Below, piece by piece: positions 27,699-36,907 of a stretch of 64,000 nucleotides of DNA. The translations under genes and the position numbers were made by a program. Under the pieces are notes generated by a model, which did not search any database, was not told the origin of the DNA, and was given only the letters and a program-made list of their open reading frames with translations. This DNA comes from Desulfurella amilsii. GTDB lineage: Bacteria > Campylobacterota_A > Desulfurellia > Desulfurellales > Desulfurellaceae. Position 1 is the stretch's first letter, and each line of letters opens with the position of its first letter. The DNA is taken from contig NZ_MDSU01000018.1 in the NCBI RefSeq assembly GCF_002119425.1, positions 835,501-899,500 of the forward strand, in the 5' to 3' direction.

Positions 27699-28898
27699 TC
27701 AAGTATGGTACTGCGCATTTATTTTTATATACTCGTTAGTTAAATCGCTGAAGTATAAGTTAAAGTTTGAGCCGCCAATATTTAAGTTTATATATATTTT
27801 TATCGAATCATTGCTTCTCATATACTCAAGCAGTGCAACTTTGTCAAACCCTTGTGGTTTTCCCCAAGAATAAACAAGGCTATCGCCAATTTTAATTTCT
27901 AATTTATCTACATCAATATTTGCGCCACTGTAGCCAACAGCTGCAATAATTCTGCCCCAATTTGGATCTTTCCCAAATATAGCGGTTTTTACAAGCAAAG
28001 AATTAGCAATACTGCGAGCTACCTTTTGTGCATCTTCGTCGTTATCAGCACCGAATACTAACACTTCACAAAACTTTGTGGCGCCTTCACCGTCTTTTAC
28101 AATTTCTTTTGCTAAATACACACAACACTCTGTTAATTTACCAACAAAATATCTATAAAATTCATTTTCTTCGCATATTGATTCCCCTACTTCATTAGTA
28201 GAAGCGATAAACACAGTATCATTTGTAGACATATCACCATCTACGCTAATCCTGTTAAATGATTTATCAACAGATTCTTTAAGAGCCTTTGACAAGATAT
28301 CTTGGTTTAAACTCAAATCTGTTGCAATAAAAGACAGCATTGTTGCCATATTAGGATGAATCATACCTGCGCCCTTTGCAACACCGCCAATGTGAAACAC
28401 CACGTCGGCATATTTACATTCAATTGATATAATCTTTGGAACTTTGTCCGTTGTAAGTATCGCCCTTGCTAAATTTTGTGTATTTTTACCCAGATTATCT
28501 TTGAGTTCTTGCAAAGCGTTTATTACCTTTTTTGTAGGAAATTCTTCGCCAATTATACCTGTTTGGGCAATAAAAATCTCACTTTGTTTAATGTTTAAAT
28601 GGTTTGCAATGGCTTTTGTCATTTCTTGTATAGCTTCATAGCCATTTGTATTGCAAGCATTAGCATTACCGCTATTTATTAAAACAGCTCTTATTTGTTG
28701 ATTTTTTAATAGTGCCTCATCATAAACCACACAATGAGCTTTTACTTTATTAGTTGTAAAAACGGCAGCAAACGTTGCCTGTCTTTCAAAATATATTAAT
28801 GCTAAATCTTCACCTTTTTTTTTGATACCAGACCTAACAGATGCAGTTTTAATTGATTCAAATACATCAAATCCATCATGTGTAATTTTGCAATTCAT
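27699..28898 (-). CDS. argJ: Bifunctional glutamate N-acetyltransferase/ornithine acetyltransferase
   Basis: Transfers acetyl from N-acetylornithine to glutamate in the cyclic arginine pathway, 399 aa. The self-cleavage site is visible as KGAGMIHPNMATMLSF, where the Thr becomes the N-terminal nucleophile of the beta chain. FGKDPNWGRIIAAVGYSGA near residue 320 is also typical. Its start overlaps the argC stop (ATGA). Whether it is mono- or bifunctional cannot be decided from sequence alone. Confidence 0.95.
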   Translation of the reverse strand: MNCKITHDGFDVFESIKTASVRSGIKKKGEDLALIYFERQATFAAVFTTNKVKAHCVVYDEALLKNQQIRAVLINSGNANACNTNGYEAIQEMTKAIANHLNIKQSEIFIAQTGIIGEEFPTKKVINALQELKDNLGKNTQNLARAILTTDKVPKIISIECKYADVVFHIGGVAKGAGMIHPNMATMLSFIATDLSLNQDILSKALKESVDKSFNRISVDGDMSTNDTVFIASTNEVGESICEENEFYRYFVGKLTECCVYLAKEIVKDGEGATKFCEVLVFGADNDEDAQKVARSIANSLLVKTAIFGKDPNWGRIIAAVGYSGANIDVDKLEIKIGDSLVYSWGKPQGFDKVALLEYMRSNDSIKIYINLNIGGSNFNLYFSDLTNEYIKINAQYHT

Positions 28899-29902
28899 GG
28901 GTAATACGGCTTTAAATTTAAGCCTTCCTCCTCTTTTAGGCCAAACATAATATTCATATTCTGAACGGCCTGCGAACTTGCTCCTTTAAGTAAATTATCA
29001 ATTACACCAATTATAATAAGCCGATTATTGTCTTTATCAAGTGCAAAAGACATATCACAAAAATTTGTCCCAACGCAGTTGCTAATCTGTGGTAAATTTT
29101 TTAAAACTCTAACAAAAGGCTCATTTATATAAAATCTTTTAAGCTTTTCAAATAAAAAAACTTCATCAAATATAGTTGGAAGATTTGCGTAAATTGTTAC
29201 CAAAATTCCCCTATTTATTGGAAGCAAATGCGGTACAAATGTTATATTAATAGGTTTCATTTCACTTAATACCTGTTTAATTTCTGGCTGGTGACGATGC
29301 TTTGCAACTGAATATGCTCTAAATGACGAAGCAACTTCACTAAATAACAAATCTTCTCTAAGAGATTTCCCAGCACCGCTTACACCGCTTTTTGCATCAA
29401 TAATAACATCACCCTCAATGATATCCAAAAAAGGCAGTATAGCTAATATGCTAGCTGTTGCGTAACAGCCAGGGTTTGCTATAAGTTTTGCATCTTTTAT
29501 CTTATCTTTATTAAGCTCTGGCAAACCATATACAGCGGTTTCTATTAAGTCTGGGCATAGATGGGTTTTGTACCATTTTTCATATAAATCTTTTGATAGC
29601 CTAAAATCTGCACTTAAATCAATAAGGCGAATCTTATTGTGAATTTTACAAACAAGCTCCATAGATACACCATGCGGTAAAGCCAAAAAAACTACATCTA
29701 AACTCTTTAATCTATCTTCATTTATAGCTTCAATTTTTTTATCGCAAATGCTGTTTAAAGAAGGAAAAATATTGCTTAGAGGCTCACCAATATGGCTTCT
29801 TGAGGCAATGTAATCTATACTAACTGCAGGGTGGTGCAAAAGTAACTTGACAAGTTCCAAACCTGTAAAGCCACTTACACCAACTATACCAACATGCAGC
29901 AT
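28895..29902 (-). CDS. argC: N-acetyl-gamma-glutamyl-phosphate reductase
   Basis: NADPH-dependent third step of arginine synthesis, 335 aa. The N-terminal nucleotide-binding motif GVSGFTGLELVKLLL and active-site NPGCYATA (catalytic Cys) are present, along with the C-terminal HRHQPEI histidine region. It lies 9 bases after the rpsI stop, so the arginine genes may be read from the rplM-rpsI promoter. Confidence 0.95.
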   Translation of the reverse strand: MLHVGIVGVSGFTGLELVKLLLHHPAVSIDYIASRSHIGEPLSNIFPSLNSICDKKIEAINEDRLKSLDVVFLALPHGVSMELVCKIHNKIRLIDLSADFRLSKDLYEKWYKTHLCPDLIETAVYGLPELNKDKIKDAKLIANPGCYATASILAILPFLDIIEGDVIIDAKSGVSGAGKSLREDLLFSEVASSFRAYSVAKHRHQPEIKQVLSEMKPINITFVPHLLPINRGILVTIYANLPTIFDEVFLFEKLKRFYINEPFVRVLKNLPQISNCVGTNFCDMSFALDKDNNRLIIIGVIDNLLKGASSQAVQNMNIMFGLKEEEGLNLKPYYP

Positions 29903-29911
29903 AAATAAAAT

Positions 29912-30301
29912 TTATCGTTTTGACCATTGGAAAGATTTGCGTGCTTTTTTCAATCCATACTTTTTTCTTTCTACACTTCGCTGATCTCTTGTCAAAAACC
30001 CTAGTGGTTTTAAAATATTGCGTGCTTGAGGATCAAACATTACTAAAACCCTGCTTATACCATGCCTTATCGCAACTGCTTGTGCAGAAAGACCGCTTCC
30101 CATTACTTGACAGTCGAAGTCAAGTTTTGTATCATAGCCAGTAACTTTAGTGGGTTGCTCTACTGTTAGCTTTAAAGAATTAAGGCCGCCAAAATATTCG
30201 TCTAGATTTTTGCCGTTTATACGAATGATGCCACTACCCTCTTTGAGCCAAACTTTGCTAACAGCAGTTTTTCTTTTGCCAGTAGCATAATATCTATTCA
30301 T
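29912..30301 (-). CDS. rpsI: 30S ribosomal protein S9
   Basis: Small-subunit head protein, 129 aa, full length. The N-terminal YYATGKRKTAVSKVWLKEGS, the family signature region GGLSAQAVAIRHGI-like segment (here GSGLSAQAVAIRHGISRVL) and the C-terminal KKARKSFQWSKR tail that reaches the decoding site are all intact. Directly follows rplM. Confidence 0.98.
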   Translation of the reverse strand: MNRYYATGKRKTAVSKVWLKEGSGIIRINGKNLDEYFGGLNSLKLTVEQPTKVTGYDTKLDFDCQVMGSGLSAQAVAIRHGISRVLVMFDPQARNILKPLGFLTRDQRSVERKKYGLKKARKSFQWSKR

Positions 30302-30302
30302 A

Positions 30303-30737
30303 TTATTCTCCTACTTTTATTTCTTGAGGCTTTTGAGCTTCGTGAGGATGATTTTGGTCTATATATACTTTAACTTTGTCAACAAGCCTTTTTGCTAGTC
30401 TATTCTTAGGCAACATACCCCATACACCATGCTTAATCATACGCTCTGGATCTTTGACCAACAGTTTTTTTGCTGTGATTTCTTTAATGCCACCCATATA
30501 GCCACTATGGGTATAATATTTTTTCTGATCAAACTTTTTTCCTGTTAAAACTACATCCTTAGCATTAATTACAACTACAAAATCACCACAGTCAACATTT
30601 GGCGTAAAAGTAGGCTTGTCTTTGCCCCTTATAATATTTGCAATTTTTACACACAAATCGCCCAACACTACGCCTTTTGCATCTATCAAATACCACTTTT
30701 TGTTTGAAACATCATTTTTTGACACAAAGCTTTTCAT
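30303..30737 (-). CDS. rplM: 50S ribosomal protein L13
   Basis: Early-assembling large-subunit protein, 144 aa, full length. KWYLIDAKGVVLGDLCVKIA, YYTHSGYMGGIKEITAKKLL and VWGMLPKNRLAKRLVDKVKV are characteristic. The rplM-rpsI pair is a conserved two-gene unit; here argC and argJ follow. Confidence 0.98.
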   Translation of the reverse strand: MKSFVSKNDVSNKKWYLIDAKGVVLGDLCVKIANIIRGKDKPTFTPNVDCGDFVVVINAKDVVLTGKKFDQKKYYTHSGYMGGIKEITAKKLLVKDPERMIKHGVWGMLPKNRLAKRLVDKVKVYIDQNHPHEAQKPQEIKVGE

Positions 30738-30767
30738 TAAAACCTCCCACTAAACAAGACGAAAGAT

Positions 30768-30796
30768 ATATTAATCAATTGGAGTTAATTTGTCAA
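30768..30796 (-). promoter_or_regulatory. Promoter of rplM-rpsI (argC-argJ)
   Basis: Minus strand: -35 TTGACA (complement of 30791-30796), 17-base spacer, -10 TAATAT (complement of 30768-30773). Good consensus. Transcription would begin about 25 bases upstream of rplM. Confidence 0.75.
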
Positions 30797-30820
30797 CACT
30801 TTTGAAAAATTGAATTGGTC

Positions 30821-30849
30821 TTGCATAATTTCAGTTCTTTGAGTAAAAT
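30821..30849 (+). promoter_or_regulatory. Promoter of the acylphosphatase gene, leaderless geometry
   Basis: -35 TTGCAT at 30821-30826, 17-base spacer, -10 TAAAAT at 30844-30849. Counting the -10 as positions -12 to -7 puts +1 at 30856, one base before the GTG start at 30857. No Shine-Dalgarno sequence is present. Confidence 0.55.
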
Positions 30850-30856
30850 AGTAAAC

Positions 30857-31129
30857 GTGAGTGTATGTAAATTTATCAGAATAACTGGCAAAGTTCAGAA
30901 TGTAGGTTTTAGGGCTTACTTAGAAACTATAGCAAAACAATTAGGGCTTAGCGGCTATGTAAGAAATGTAGGTACAAACATAGTAGAAAGCGTGGTTTGT
31001 GGCGAGAGAGAATTAGTTGCAAAATACATCAGTGCCTGCAAGATAGGTCCCAAAAGAGCAATTGTTGAAAACCTAGAGGTTCAAGATGCCCAAAATACGA
31101 ATTATGAGGGGTTTAATATATGGTTATAG
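30857..31129 (+). CDS. acyP: Acylphosphatase
   Basis: Hydrolyses acyl phosphates, 90 aa. The phosphate-binding loop GKVQNVGFRAY with its catalytic Arg and the catalytic Asn in LSGYVRNVGTNIVESVV are present. I start at GTG 30857 because it gives the normal family length; a TTG at 30815 would add 14 residues and overlap the promoter. Its stop overlaps the next gene's start region by 10 bases. Confidence 0.88.
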   Translation: MSVCKFIRITGKVQNVGFRAYLETIAKQLGLSGYVRNVGTNIVESVVCGERELVAKYISACKIGPKRAIVENLEVQDAQNTNYEGFNIWL

Positions 31130-31602
31130 ATTATGAAGAAATACTTGAAAAAGCTATTGAATCTTTTTTGGCTGATAAATATCAATTAGCGAAAAACTAT
31201 TTTGTCTTTTTAAACAATGATGATAACAAATTTTCTCACATAGCATACTTTGGCATAATTTGCATTGATTCAATAATAAGCGGATACATTGAGGCAAAGG
31301 ATTTGTTTAAATATTTTTTGCTTTCTGACTATGCCTCACAAAAAAATATGATTGAGTATTTTTTTGACCATGAAATTTCTTATGAAGAATTCAGTATAGA
31401 TGAAATGGATTACAACAACCAAACAGTTATTTTAGAGTCTCTGCAGGGCGACACTACCTACAGTGATATTATGCTTGGGGAGATTTTCGAAAAAATTGGA
31501 GATACACAAAAGGCACTTGATTATCTTACAAAAGCTTTACAAAAAAGACCCTTTGACAGTACTCTTCGCAAAAAGGTCAGTAATTTAGGAAAGAAATCTT
31601 AA
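31120..31602 (+). CDS. TPR-repeat protein of unknown function
   Basis: 160 aa, acidic and soluble, without signal peptide. A tetratricopeptide-like helix pair is visible near the C-terminus (MLGEIFEKIGDTQKALDYLTKALQKRP), and the N-terminal EKAIESFLADKYQLAKNYFV may be another. It overlaps the acylphosphatase gene and sits 4 bases before kdsD, so it is translated with LPS genes, but nothing shows a direct role there. Confidence 0.7.
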   Translation: MVIDYEEILEKAIESFLADKYQLAKNYFVFLNNDDNKFSHIAYFGIICIDSIISGYIEAKDLFKYFLLSDYASQKNMIEYFFDHEISYEEFSIDEMDYNNQTVILESLQGDTTYSDIMLGEIFEKIGDTQKALDYLTKALQKRPFDSTLRKKVSNLGKKS

Positions 31603-31606
31603 AAAA

Positions 31607-32572
31607 ATGGATAAACTTTTAGATTCACTAAAAAAATCGCTGGGTTTACAAGTACAAGCGGTAAAAAATATTGAACAAGCACTCAATGAATCCTTTACAA
31701 ATGTAATTGACGAAATAGACAAATGCAAAGGAAGAATAATTTTTTCTGGTGTTGGAAAATCCGGGCTTATTGCAAGAAAAATTGCATCTACACTCTCAAG
31801 CATTGGAGTTCCATCCATATTTATACATCCAACGGATGCATATCACGGCGATTTAGGTATGCTAAAATCCGACGATTTAGCGGTTTTCATATCAAACTCA
31901 GGAAATACAACTGAGTTGCTTGGGTTAATTAACCCAATAAAAAGAATGGGGTTGAAAATAATTTCAATAGTTGGCAATACACATTCAGAACTTGCTAACT
32001 TTAGCGATTTTGTTTTAGATGCAAGCATTAAAGAAGAAGCCTCTCCTATAAAATTAGTCCCAATGGCTTCTACAACCGCTACGCTTGTTATTGGAGATCT
32101 TATAGCTTGCGGTCTTATTGTAAAGAGGGGTTTTAAAGATGAGGATTTTGCAATGTTGCACCCAGGAGGCTCCATTGGCAAGAAGCTACTTACATATGTG
32201 GAAGGGCTCATGCATCAAGGCAAGGATTTGCCAACCGTTAATTTAGATGATGGGTTTGAGCAAGTGCTTTTTGAGATCTCTTCAAAACGCTTAGGCGTTA
32301 CATTTGTAGTAGATGATTCTTTAGTACTTTATGGTGTTATAACAGACGGGGACCTAAGAAGAATATTAGAAAAATTTAAAAAAATGGTATTTGACTTAAA
32401 AGCCAAAGATATGATGACAAAAAACCCTAAAGTTATAGAAAAAAAAGCCCTTGCAATTAAAGCTGCAAACCTCATGCAAAATTATTCGATTACAAGCCTA
32501 GCTGTATGCGAAAACAATAAAATTATTGGCGTTATCCATATACACGATATAATGAAAGCAGGTGTTATTTAG
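31607..32572 (+). CDS. kdsD: D-arabinose 5-phosphate isomerase
   Basis: Converts ribulose-5-phosphate to arabinose-5-phosphate, the first step to Kdo for lipopolysaccharide, 321 aa. The SIS domain spans about 30-180 (GRIIFSGVGKSGLIARKIAS, FISNSGNTTELL, catalytic His in PTDAYHGDLGM) and two CBS domains occupy about 205-321. The next gene, kdsC, starts inside its stop codon (TAGTG). Confidence 0.94.
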   Translation: MDKLLDSLKKSLGLQVQAVKNIEQALNESFTNVIDEIDKCKGRIIFSGVGKSGLIARKIASTLSSIGVPSIFIHPTDAYHGDLGMLKSDDLAVFISNSGNTTELLGLINPIKRMGLKIISIVGNTHSELANFSDFVLDASIKEEASPIKLVPMASTTATLVIGDLIACGLIVKRGFKDEDFAMLHPGGSIGKKLLTYVEGLMHQGKDLPTVNLDDGFEQVLFEISSKRLGVTFVVDDSLVLYGVITDGDLRRILEKFKKMVFDLKAKDMMTKNPKVIEKKALAIKAANLMQNYSITSLAVCENNKIIGVIHIHDIMKAGVI

Positions 32573-33048
32573 TGATTAAAGTCATTGTAATGGACGTTGA
32601 TGGCGTTTTAACAGACGGACGCATCATTATCGATGAAAACGGCATAGAGTATAAATTTTTTGATGTAAAAGATGGGCACATTTTTCACATAGCACAAAAA
32701 TTTGGCATTAAGATTGCGTTTATTTCTGGTAGATACTCCAAAGTTACAACACTTAGAGCCAAAGAACTAAATGTAGAACTTTGCATACAAAATCAATTAA
32801 ACAAGCTACAAGCGCTTAATTATATAAAAGAATATTACAATGTAGATTACAGTGAGGTTGCCTACGCCGGTGATGATATCATAGATATTGAGCCTATGAA
32901 AAAGTGTGCATTTAGCGCAAGCCCAAAAGATGCTCACATAAAAGTTAAAATGGCTGCTAATTTTATCTCAAGCAAAGATGGTGGCAGAGGTGCTATTAGA
33001 GAAATAGTTGAAAAAATTTTGGAACTTAATAATGTTAAAATTTTTTAG
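32572..33048 (+). CDS. kdsC: 3-deoxy-D-manno-octulosonate 8-phosphate phosphatase
   Basis: HAD-family phosphatase releasing Kdo, 158 aa. Motif I is VIVMDVDGVLTDGRI with the nucleophile Asp, motif II FISGRYS, and motif IV AYAGDDIIDIEPM. No cap domain, as in KdsC. The start is GTG 32572-32574, overlapping the kdsD stop by one base. kdsA and kdsB are not adjacent. Confidence 0.93.
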   Translation: MIKVIVMDVDGVLTDGRIIIDENGIEYKFFDVKDGHIFHIAQKFGIKIAFISGRYSKVTTLRAKELNVELCIQNQLNKLQALNYIKEYYNVDYSEVAYAGDDIIDIEPMKKCAFSASPKDAHIKVKMAANFISSKDGGRGAIREIVEKILELNNVKIF

Positions 33049-33056
33049 GACTAATT

Positions 33057-33566
33057 GTGTGGTTAAAAGGCACTGAAGTAGTTCTTGGCATAATAACTAT
33101 TATCTTAATAATGTATGTATCAAAAAACGTTTTAAACATTCAGACAACACTCAAACAAAAAACTCAAATTAGCTCCTATGCAGAAGATATACATATAGTA
33201 AGACTTGCAGACAATGCAACTCAAATTATAAACTCAGCATTTGCCCAATACATTGGATCAACAATCTTTGCTAAAGACGCTTCTTTTTTTTACAAAGGTA
33301 AAAATGAGTTTAAAATCTCTGCAAACGAAGTATATATTTACCAAAATAACAACGCTTCTTTAATAGGTAATTGCACAGCAACAGGCAAAAATTTTTTGGT
33401 AAAGACGCAAAAAGCTTACTGGGATCATACAAACAGTACATTATCATCAAACACAAACGCTCAGCTTGAGTCAGAAAAAATTGATATAAAAAAATCAAAT
33501 GGCTTTTTATACAATAAAAAAACAAATACCTTAGTGGTATATAAGGCGGATGTATGGATAAAGTAA
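33057..33566 (+). CDS. lptC: LPS export protein LptC
   Basis: Single-span inner-membrane protein whose periplasmic domain receives LPS from the LptB2FG transporter, 169 aa. One N-terminal membrane helix (VVLGIITIILIMYVS) is followed by an OstA/LptC-type beta-jellyroll (YAEDIHIVRLADN, then FFYKGKNEFKISANEVYIYQ). Start GTG 33057 lies 8 bases after kdsC. Follows kdsD-kdsC, the order seen in E. coli. Its end overlaps aroA by 13 bases. Confidence 0.78.
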   Translation: MWLKGTEVVLGIITIILIMYVSKNVLNIQTTLKQKTQISSYAEDIHIVRLADNATQIINSAFAQYIGSTIFAKDASFFYKGKNEFKISANEVYIYQNNNASLIGNCTATGKNFLVKTQKAYWDHTNSTLSSNTNAQLESEKIDIKKSNGFLYNKKTNTLVVYKADVWIK

Positions 33567-34813
33567 AGACTCTAAGGTGTGCCTCAGATAAATCTATATC
33601 CCACAGAAGCGCTATTTTTTCAAGTATAGCCTACGGCACTAATACGATTAAAAATTACCTGTTTGCCCAAGATACGCTAAATACGATTAAAGCATTTAAA
33701 AAATTAGGTGTTGAGATAAGCATAGATAATGGCATAGTATCAATTAAAGGCAATGGTAAATACTTAAAAGAGGCTTCTGATATTATTGATTTGGGCAACT
33801 CTGGCACCGGCATGAGACTGATAAGCGCCGTGTGCGCTGGGCAAAACTTTTTAAGCATTTTAACAGGCGATAACTCACTAAAAAATAGGCCAATGAAGCG
33901 CATTATCGAACCATTAGCACAAATGGGCGCAACAATTTTATCAAGAAAAAATTTCCTTGCCCCCCTTGCAATTTTTGGTAAAAACAACCTAAGCGGCATC
34001 CAATATAATTCAAACATTGCATCGGCTCAGGTAAAATCTGCATGTTTGATTGCAGGTCTTTATACGGATGAAAAAGTAGAATTTTCAGAACCGCATCTAT
34101 CCAGAAACCATACAGAAATTATGCTAAAGCAATTTGGCGTAGATTTAACTATAGAAAACCGAAAAATTACTCTTGGCAAAAACAGAGAACTTCACGGTAA
34201 CTTTGAGATAGATGTGCCAGCGGATATCTCATCTTGCGCATTTGTTATGGTAATGTGCGCACTAAAGCCAAATTGCGAGGCGATTTTTTTTGACTGCTTG
34301 GTTAACCCTACACGCACTGGCATATTGAAAGTTTTTAGCGATATGGGCGTAAATTATGAAATATTAAATAAAAAAGCTATGTGTGGAGAAGAAGTTGCAG
34401 ACATACTCGTTAGGTACTCACCAAACTTAAACCCATTTTATATTGATGGTGAAATTTTACCCACACTTATAGACGAGATACCAGCCCTGTCAATATTGGC
34501 TTTATTTGCAGGAAAGCCCAGTATTTTAAAGGATGCAAAAGAGCTTAGAGTCAAAGAAAGCGACCGCATTAAATCAATCGTTGAAAATTTAAAAAAGTTA
34601 GGTGTTAGTGTGGAAGAATATGAAGATGGTTTTAAAATACAACCTTCCAAAAAGCTTCAAAAAGCCTATATAGAAACTCACTTTGACCACAGAATTGCAA
34701 TGAGTTTTTCTATATTAAAAGCACTAGGCTATAGCCTGGATCTATCAGAAACAAAATCACCCAATACATCTTATCCAAATTTTTTTGAGCATCTAAAGTA
34801 TTTAGGGAGTTAA
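33554..34813 (+). CDS. aroA: 3-phosphoshikimate 1-carboxyvinyltransferase (EPSP synthase)
   Basis: Sixth step of the shikimate pathway, 419 aa. Diagnostic segments are KSISHRSAIFSSIA, LGNSGTGMRLI, RPMKRIIEPLAQMGA, the catalytic VKESDRI and the C-terminal DHRIAMSF. The enzyme supplies chorismate, which feeds both aromatic amino acids and the futalosine menaquinone pathway; mqnE and mqnC follow directly. Confidence 0.96.
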   Translation: MDKVKTLRCASDKSISHRSAIFSSIAYGTNTIKNYLFAQDTLNTIKAFKKLGVEISIDNGIVSIKGNGKYLKEASDIIDLGNSGTGMRLISAVCAGQNFLSILTGDNSLKNRPMKRIIEPLAQMGATILSRKNFLAPLAIFGKNNLSGIQYNSNIASAQVKSACLIAGLYTDEKVEFSEPHLSRNHTEIMLKQFGVDLTIENRKITLGKNRELHGNFEIDVPADISSCAFVMVMCALKPNCEAIFFDCLVNPTRTGILKVFSDMGVNYEILNKKAMCGEEVADILVRYSPNLNPFYIDGEILPTLIDEIPALSILALFAGKPSILKDAKELRVKESDRIKSIVENLKKLGVSVEEYEDGFKIQPSKKLQKAYIETHFDHRIAMSFSILKALGYSLDLSETKSPNTSYPNFFEHLKYLGS

Positions 34814-34814
34814 A

Positions 34815-35882
34815 ATGAAAAATGTGTTATTAGAAAAAATTGAAAAAGAACCTTTATCACACAAAGAAGCTTTGGAGTTATTCCAAAACGCAGACCTTTT
34901 AGATTTAGCTTTAATGGCTAAAAAAATCAAATTTTTAAAAAGTGGCAATAAAGTGTATTTTACAATAAACAAACATATAAATTACACCAACATTTGCTCT
35001 TCAAAATGCCTAATGTGCGCATATTACAGAAATGAAGATGACAAAGATGCCTATACAATGAGTTTCGAACAAGTAGAAAAAGAGCTAAGCAATATTGAAG
35101 ATTTACACGAAGTCCATATTGTAGGTGCTCTAAACCCGAAATTGGATTTTTCATATTACATCACATTATTAGAAACCGTAAAAAAGGCAACGCCAAATGC
35201 AAATATAAAAGCTTTTACTGCAGCAGAAATCGATTTTTTCTCAAAAATAAGCTCACTTAGCCACAAGGAAGTGCTAGAAAAACTTAAGGCTGCAGGCCTG
35301 CAAACAATGCCAGGTGGAGGCGCAGAAGTATTTAGTGAGCGTGTGAGGAAAAAACTATACCCAAAAAAAATCGGCTTTGAAGAGTGGGCACAAATTCATG
35401 CACTCGCACACAGTATGGGTATAAAAAGCAACGCAACACTGCTTTTTGGCCATATTGAAACAAAAGAAGAAATCATTGACCATTTGTTTAAACTAAGAAA
35501 CTTGCAAGCGCAAACAAAAGGTTTTTTATGTTTTGTGCCACTTTTATTCCACCCAGAAAACACAATTTTTGAAAAACACATTCAAAAGCAAAGTGCTGTT
35601 TTCCAATTAAAAGTGCTTGCAATATCGCGCATTATTTTGGATAATTTCGATCATATAAAAGCATACTGGGTAATGATGTCAGACAGTATATCACAGGTAG
35701 GTTTACATTTTGGGGCAGATGATATTGACGGTACAATTGAGAAAGAAAATATTTTTCATGCCGCAGGTGCAACAAGTCCAAGCGGCATGGCTCGTCAAAA
35801 AATCGTTGAAATGGTTAAAAACGCTGGGTTTGTGCCTGTTGAAAGAGACGCTTTGTATAACGAACTAAAGGTTTATCCATGA
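34815..35882 (+). CDS. mqnE: Aminofutalosine synthase (radical SAM)
   Basis: Second step of the futalosine pathway to menaquinone, 355 aa. The radical SAM cluster motif is CSSKCLMCAYY (CX3CX2C). HEVHIVGALNPKLDFSYYI and NIKAFTAAEIDF are MqnE-like rather than MqnC-like (the equivalent segment of the next gene has QGGLNPE and HAFSPPEI). Starts 1 base after aroA and overlaps mqnC (ATGA). The two paralogues carry out different steps of the same pathway. Confidence 0.9.
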   Translation: MKNVLLEKIEKEPLSHKEALELFQNADLLDLALMAKKIKFLKSGNKVYFTINKHINYTNICSSKCLMCAYYRNEDDKDAYTMSFEQVEKELSNIEDLHEVHIVGALNPKLDFSYYITLLETVKKATPNANIKAFTAAEIDFFSKISSLSHKEVLEKLKAAGLQTMPGGGAEVFSERVRKKLYPKKIGFEEWAQIHALAHSMGIKSNATLLFGHIETKEEIIDHLFKLRNLQAQTKGFLCFVPLLFHPENTIFEKHIQKQSAVFQLKVLAISRIILDNFDHIKAYWVMMSDSISQVGLHFGADDIDGTIEKENIFHAAGATSPSGMARQKIVEMVKNAGFVPVERDALYNELKVYP

Positions 35883-36907
35883 GAGTTTCAAAAAAAGAAG
35901 CGCTTGATTTATTTAATTTAGATTTAATTGAATTGGGTAAGATGGCTCAAAGTATAAGGTTTCAAAAGCATCCTACAAAACTTGTTACATTTATAGCCGA
36001 CACAAATATTAACTACACCAATATTTGTGTAGTAAAATGCTCTTTTTGCGCATTTTATAGGAACAAAAACAGCAAAGATACATATGTGCTAAGTATCGAT
36101 CAATTAAAACAAAAGGCAATTGCTGCAAAGAAAGCGGGTCTTAGTACAGTTTTAATCCAAGGGGGACTAAACCCAGAAATAGAGTATAGCTACTATACAA
36201 AAATGGTCGAGGAGCTATCAAATACTGGTATACATGTGCATGCATTCTCACCGCCAGAAATTGATTTAATGTGCAAAATTAGCAATAAAAGCCCAAAAGA
36301 AGTATTTGAGGATTTAAAAAAAGCAGGTCTACAAACAATGCCAGGTGGGGGCGCAGAAATTTTATCAGAGCGTGTAAGAAAAAAAATATCACCCAAAAAA
36401 ATCAGCACGGATAGGTGGCTAGAGATCTCAAGACAAGCTCACAAAGCAGGTATAAAAACAACCGCTACAATGATGTTTGGCCACATAGAAACAAAAGAGG
36501 ATGTCATAGATCACCTAGACAACATAAGGAGGTTACAGGATGAAACATATGGTTTTAGAGCCGCCATAGCTTGGGATTTTAAGCCAGAAAACACTGCATT
36601 AAAAAAATTTACTACTAAAAAAGCAACTGGTATAGACTATCTTAAGGTTTTGGCAATATCACGCATTTATCTAGATAATATTGAAAATATTCAAGCGTCA
36701 TGGGCGTCTCAGGGCAAACAAATTGGTCAAATAGCACTTTTTTTTGGTGCAAATGATTTGGGTAGTTTACTATTTGAAGAAAATGTGATGGCTCAGGCTG
36801 GTTTTAGGGTAACGTCTACAACAGAAGAACTTGGAGATTTAATAAAACAAGCAGGGTTTATCCCTGCACTTAGAACTACAAATTATGAAATTGTGAGGTA
36901 TTTATGA
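35879..36907 (+). CDS. mqnC: Cyclic dehypoxanthinylfutalosine synthase (radical SAM)
   Basis: Cyclises dehypoxanthine futalosine in menaquinone synthesis, 342 aa. Cluster motif CVVKCSFCAFY, then STVLIQGGLNPEIEYSYY, HAFSPPEIDL and TMPGGGAEILSERVRKKISP. ATGA overlaps join it to mqnE and to the HIT gene. Menaquinone is the expected quinone of an anaerobic sulfur-respiring organism. Confidence 0.92.
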   Translation: MRVSKKEALDLFNLDLIELGKMAQSIRFQKHPTKLVTFIADTNINYTNICVVKCSFCAFYRNKNSKDTYVLSIDQLKQKAIAAKKAGLSTVLIQGGLNPEIEYSYYTKMVEELSNTGIHVHAFSPPEIDLMCKISNKSPKEVFEDLKKAGLQTMPGGGAEILSERVRKKISPKKISTDRWLEISRQAHKAGIKTTATMMFGHIETKEDVIDHLDNIRRLQDETYGFRAAIAWDFKPENTALKKFTTKKATGIDYLKVLAISRIYLDNIENIQASWASQGKQIGQIALFFGANDLGSLLFEENVMAQAGFRVTSTTEELGDLIKQAGFIPALRTTNYEIVRYL

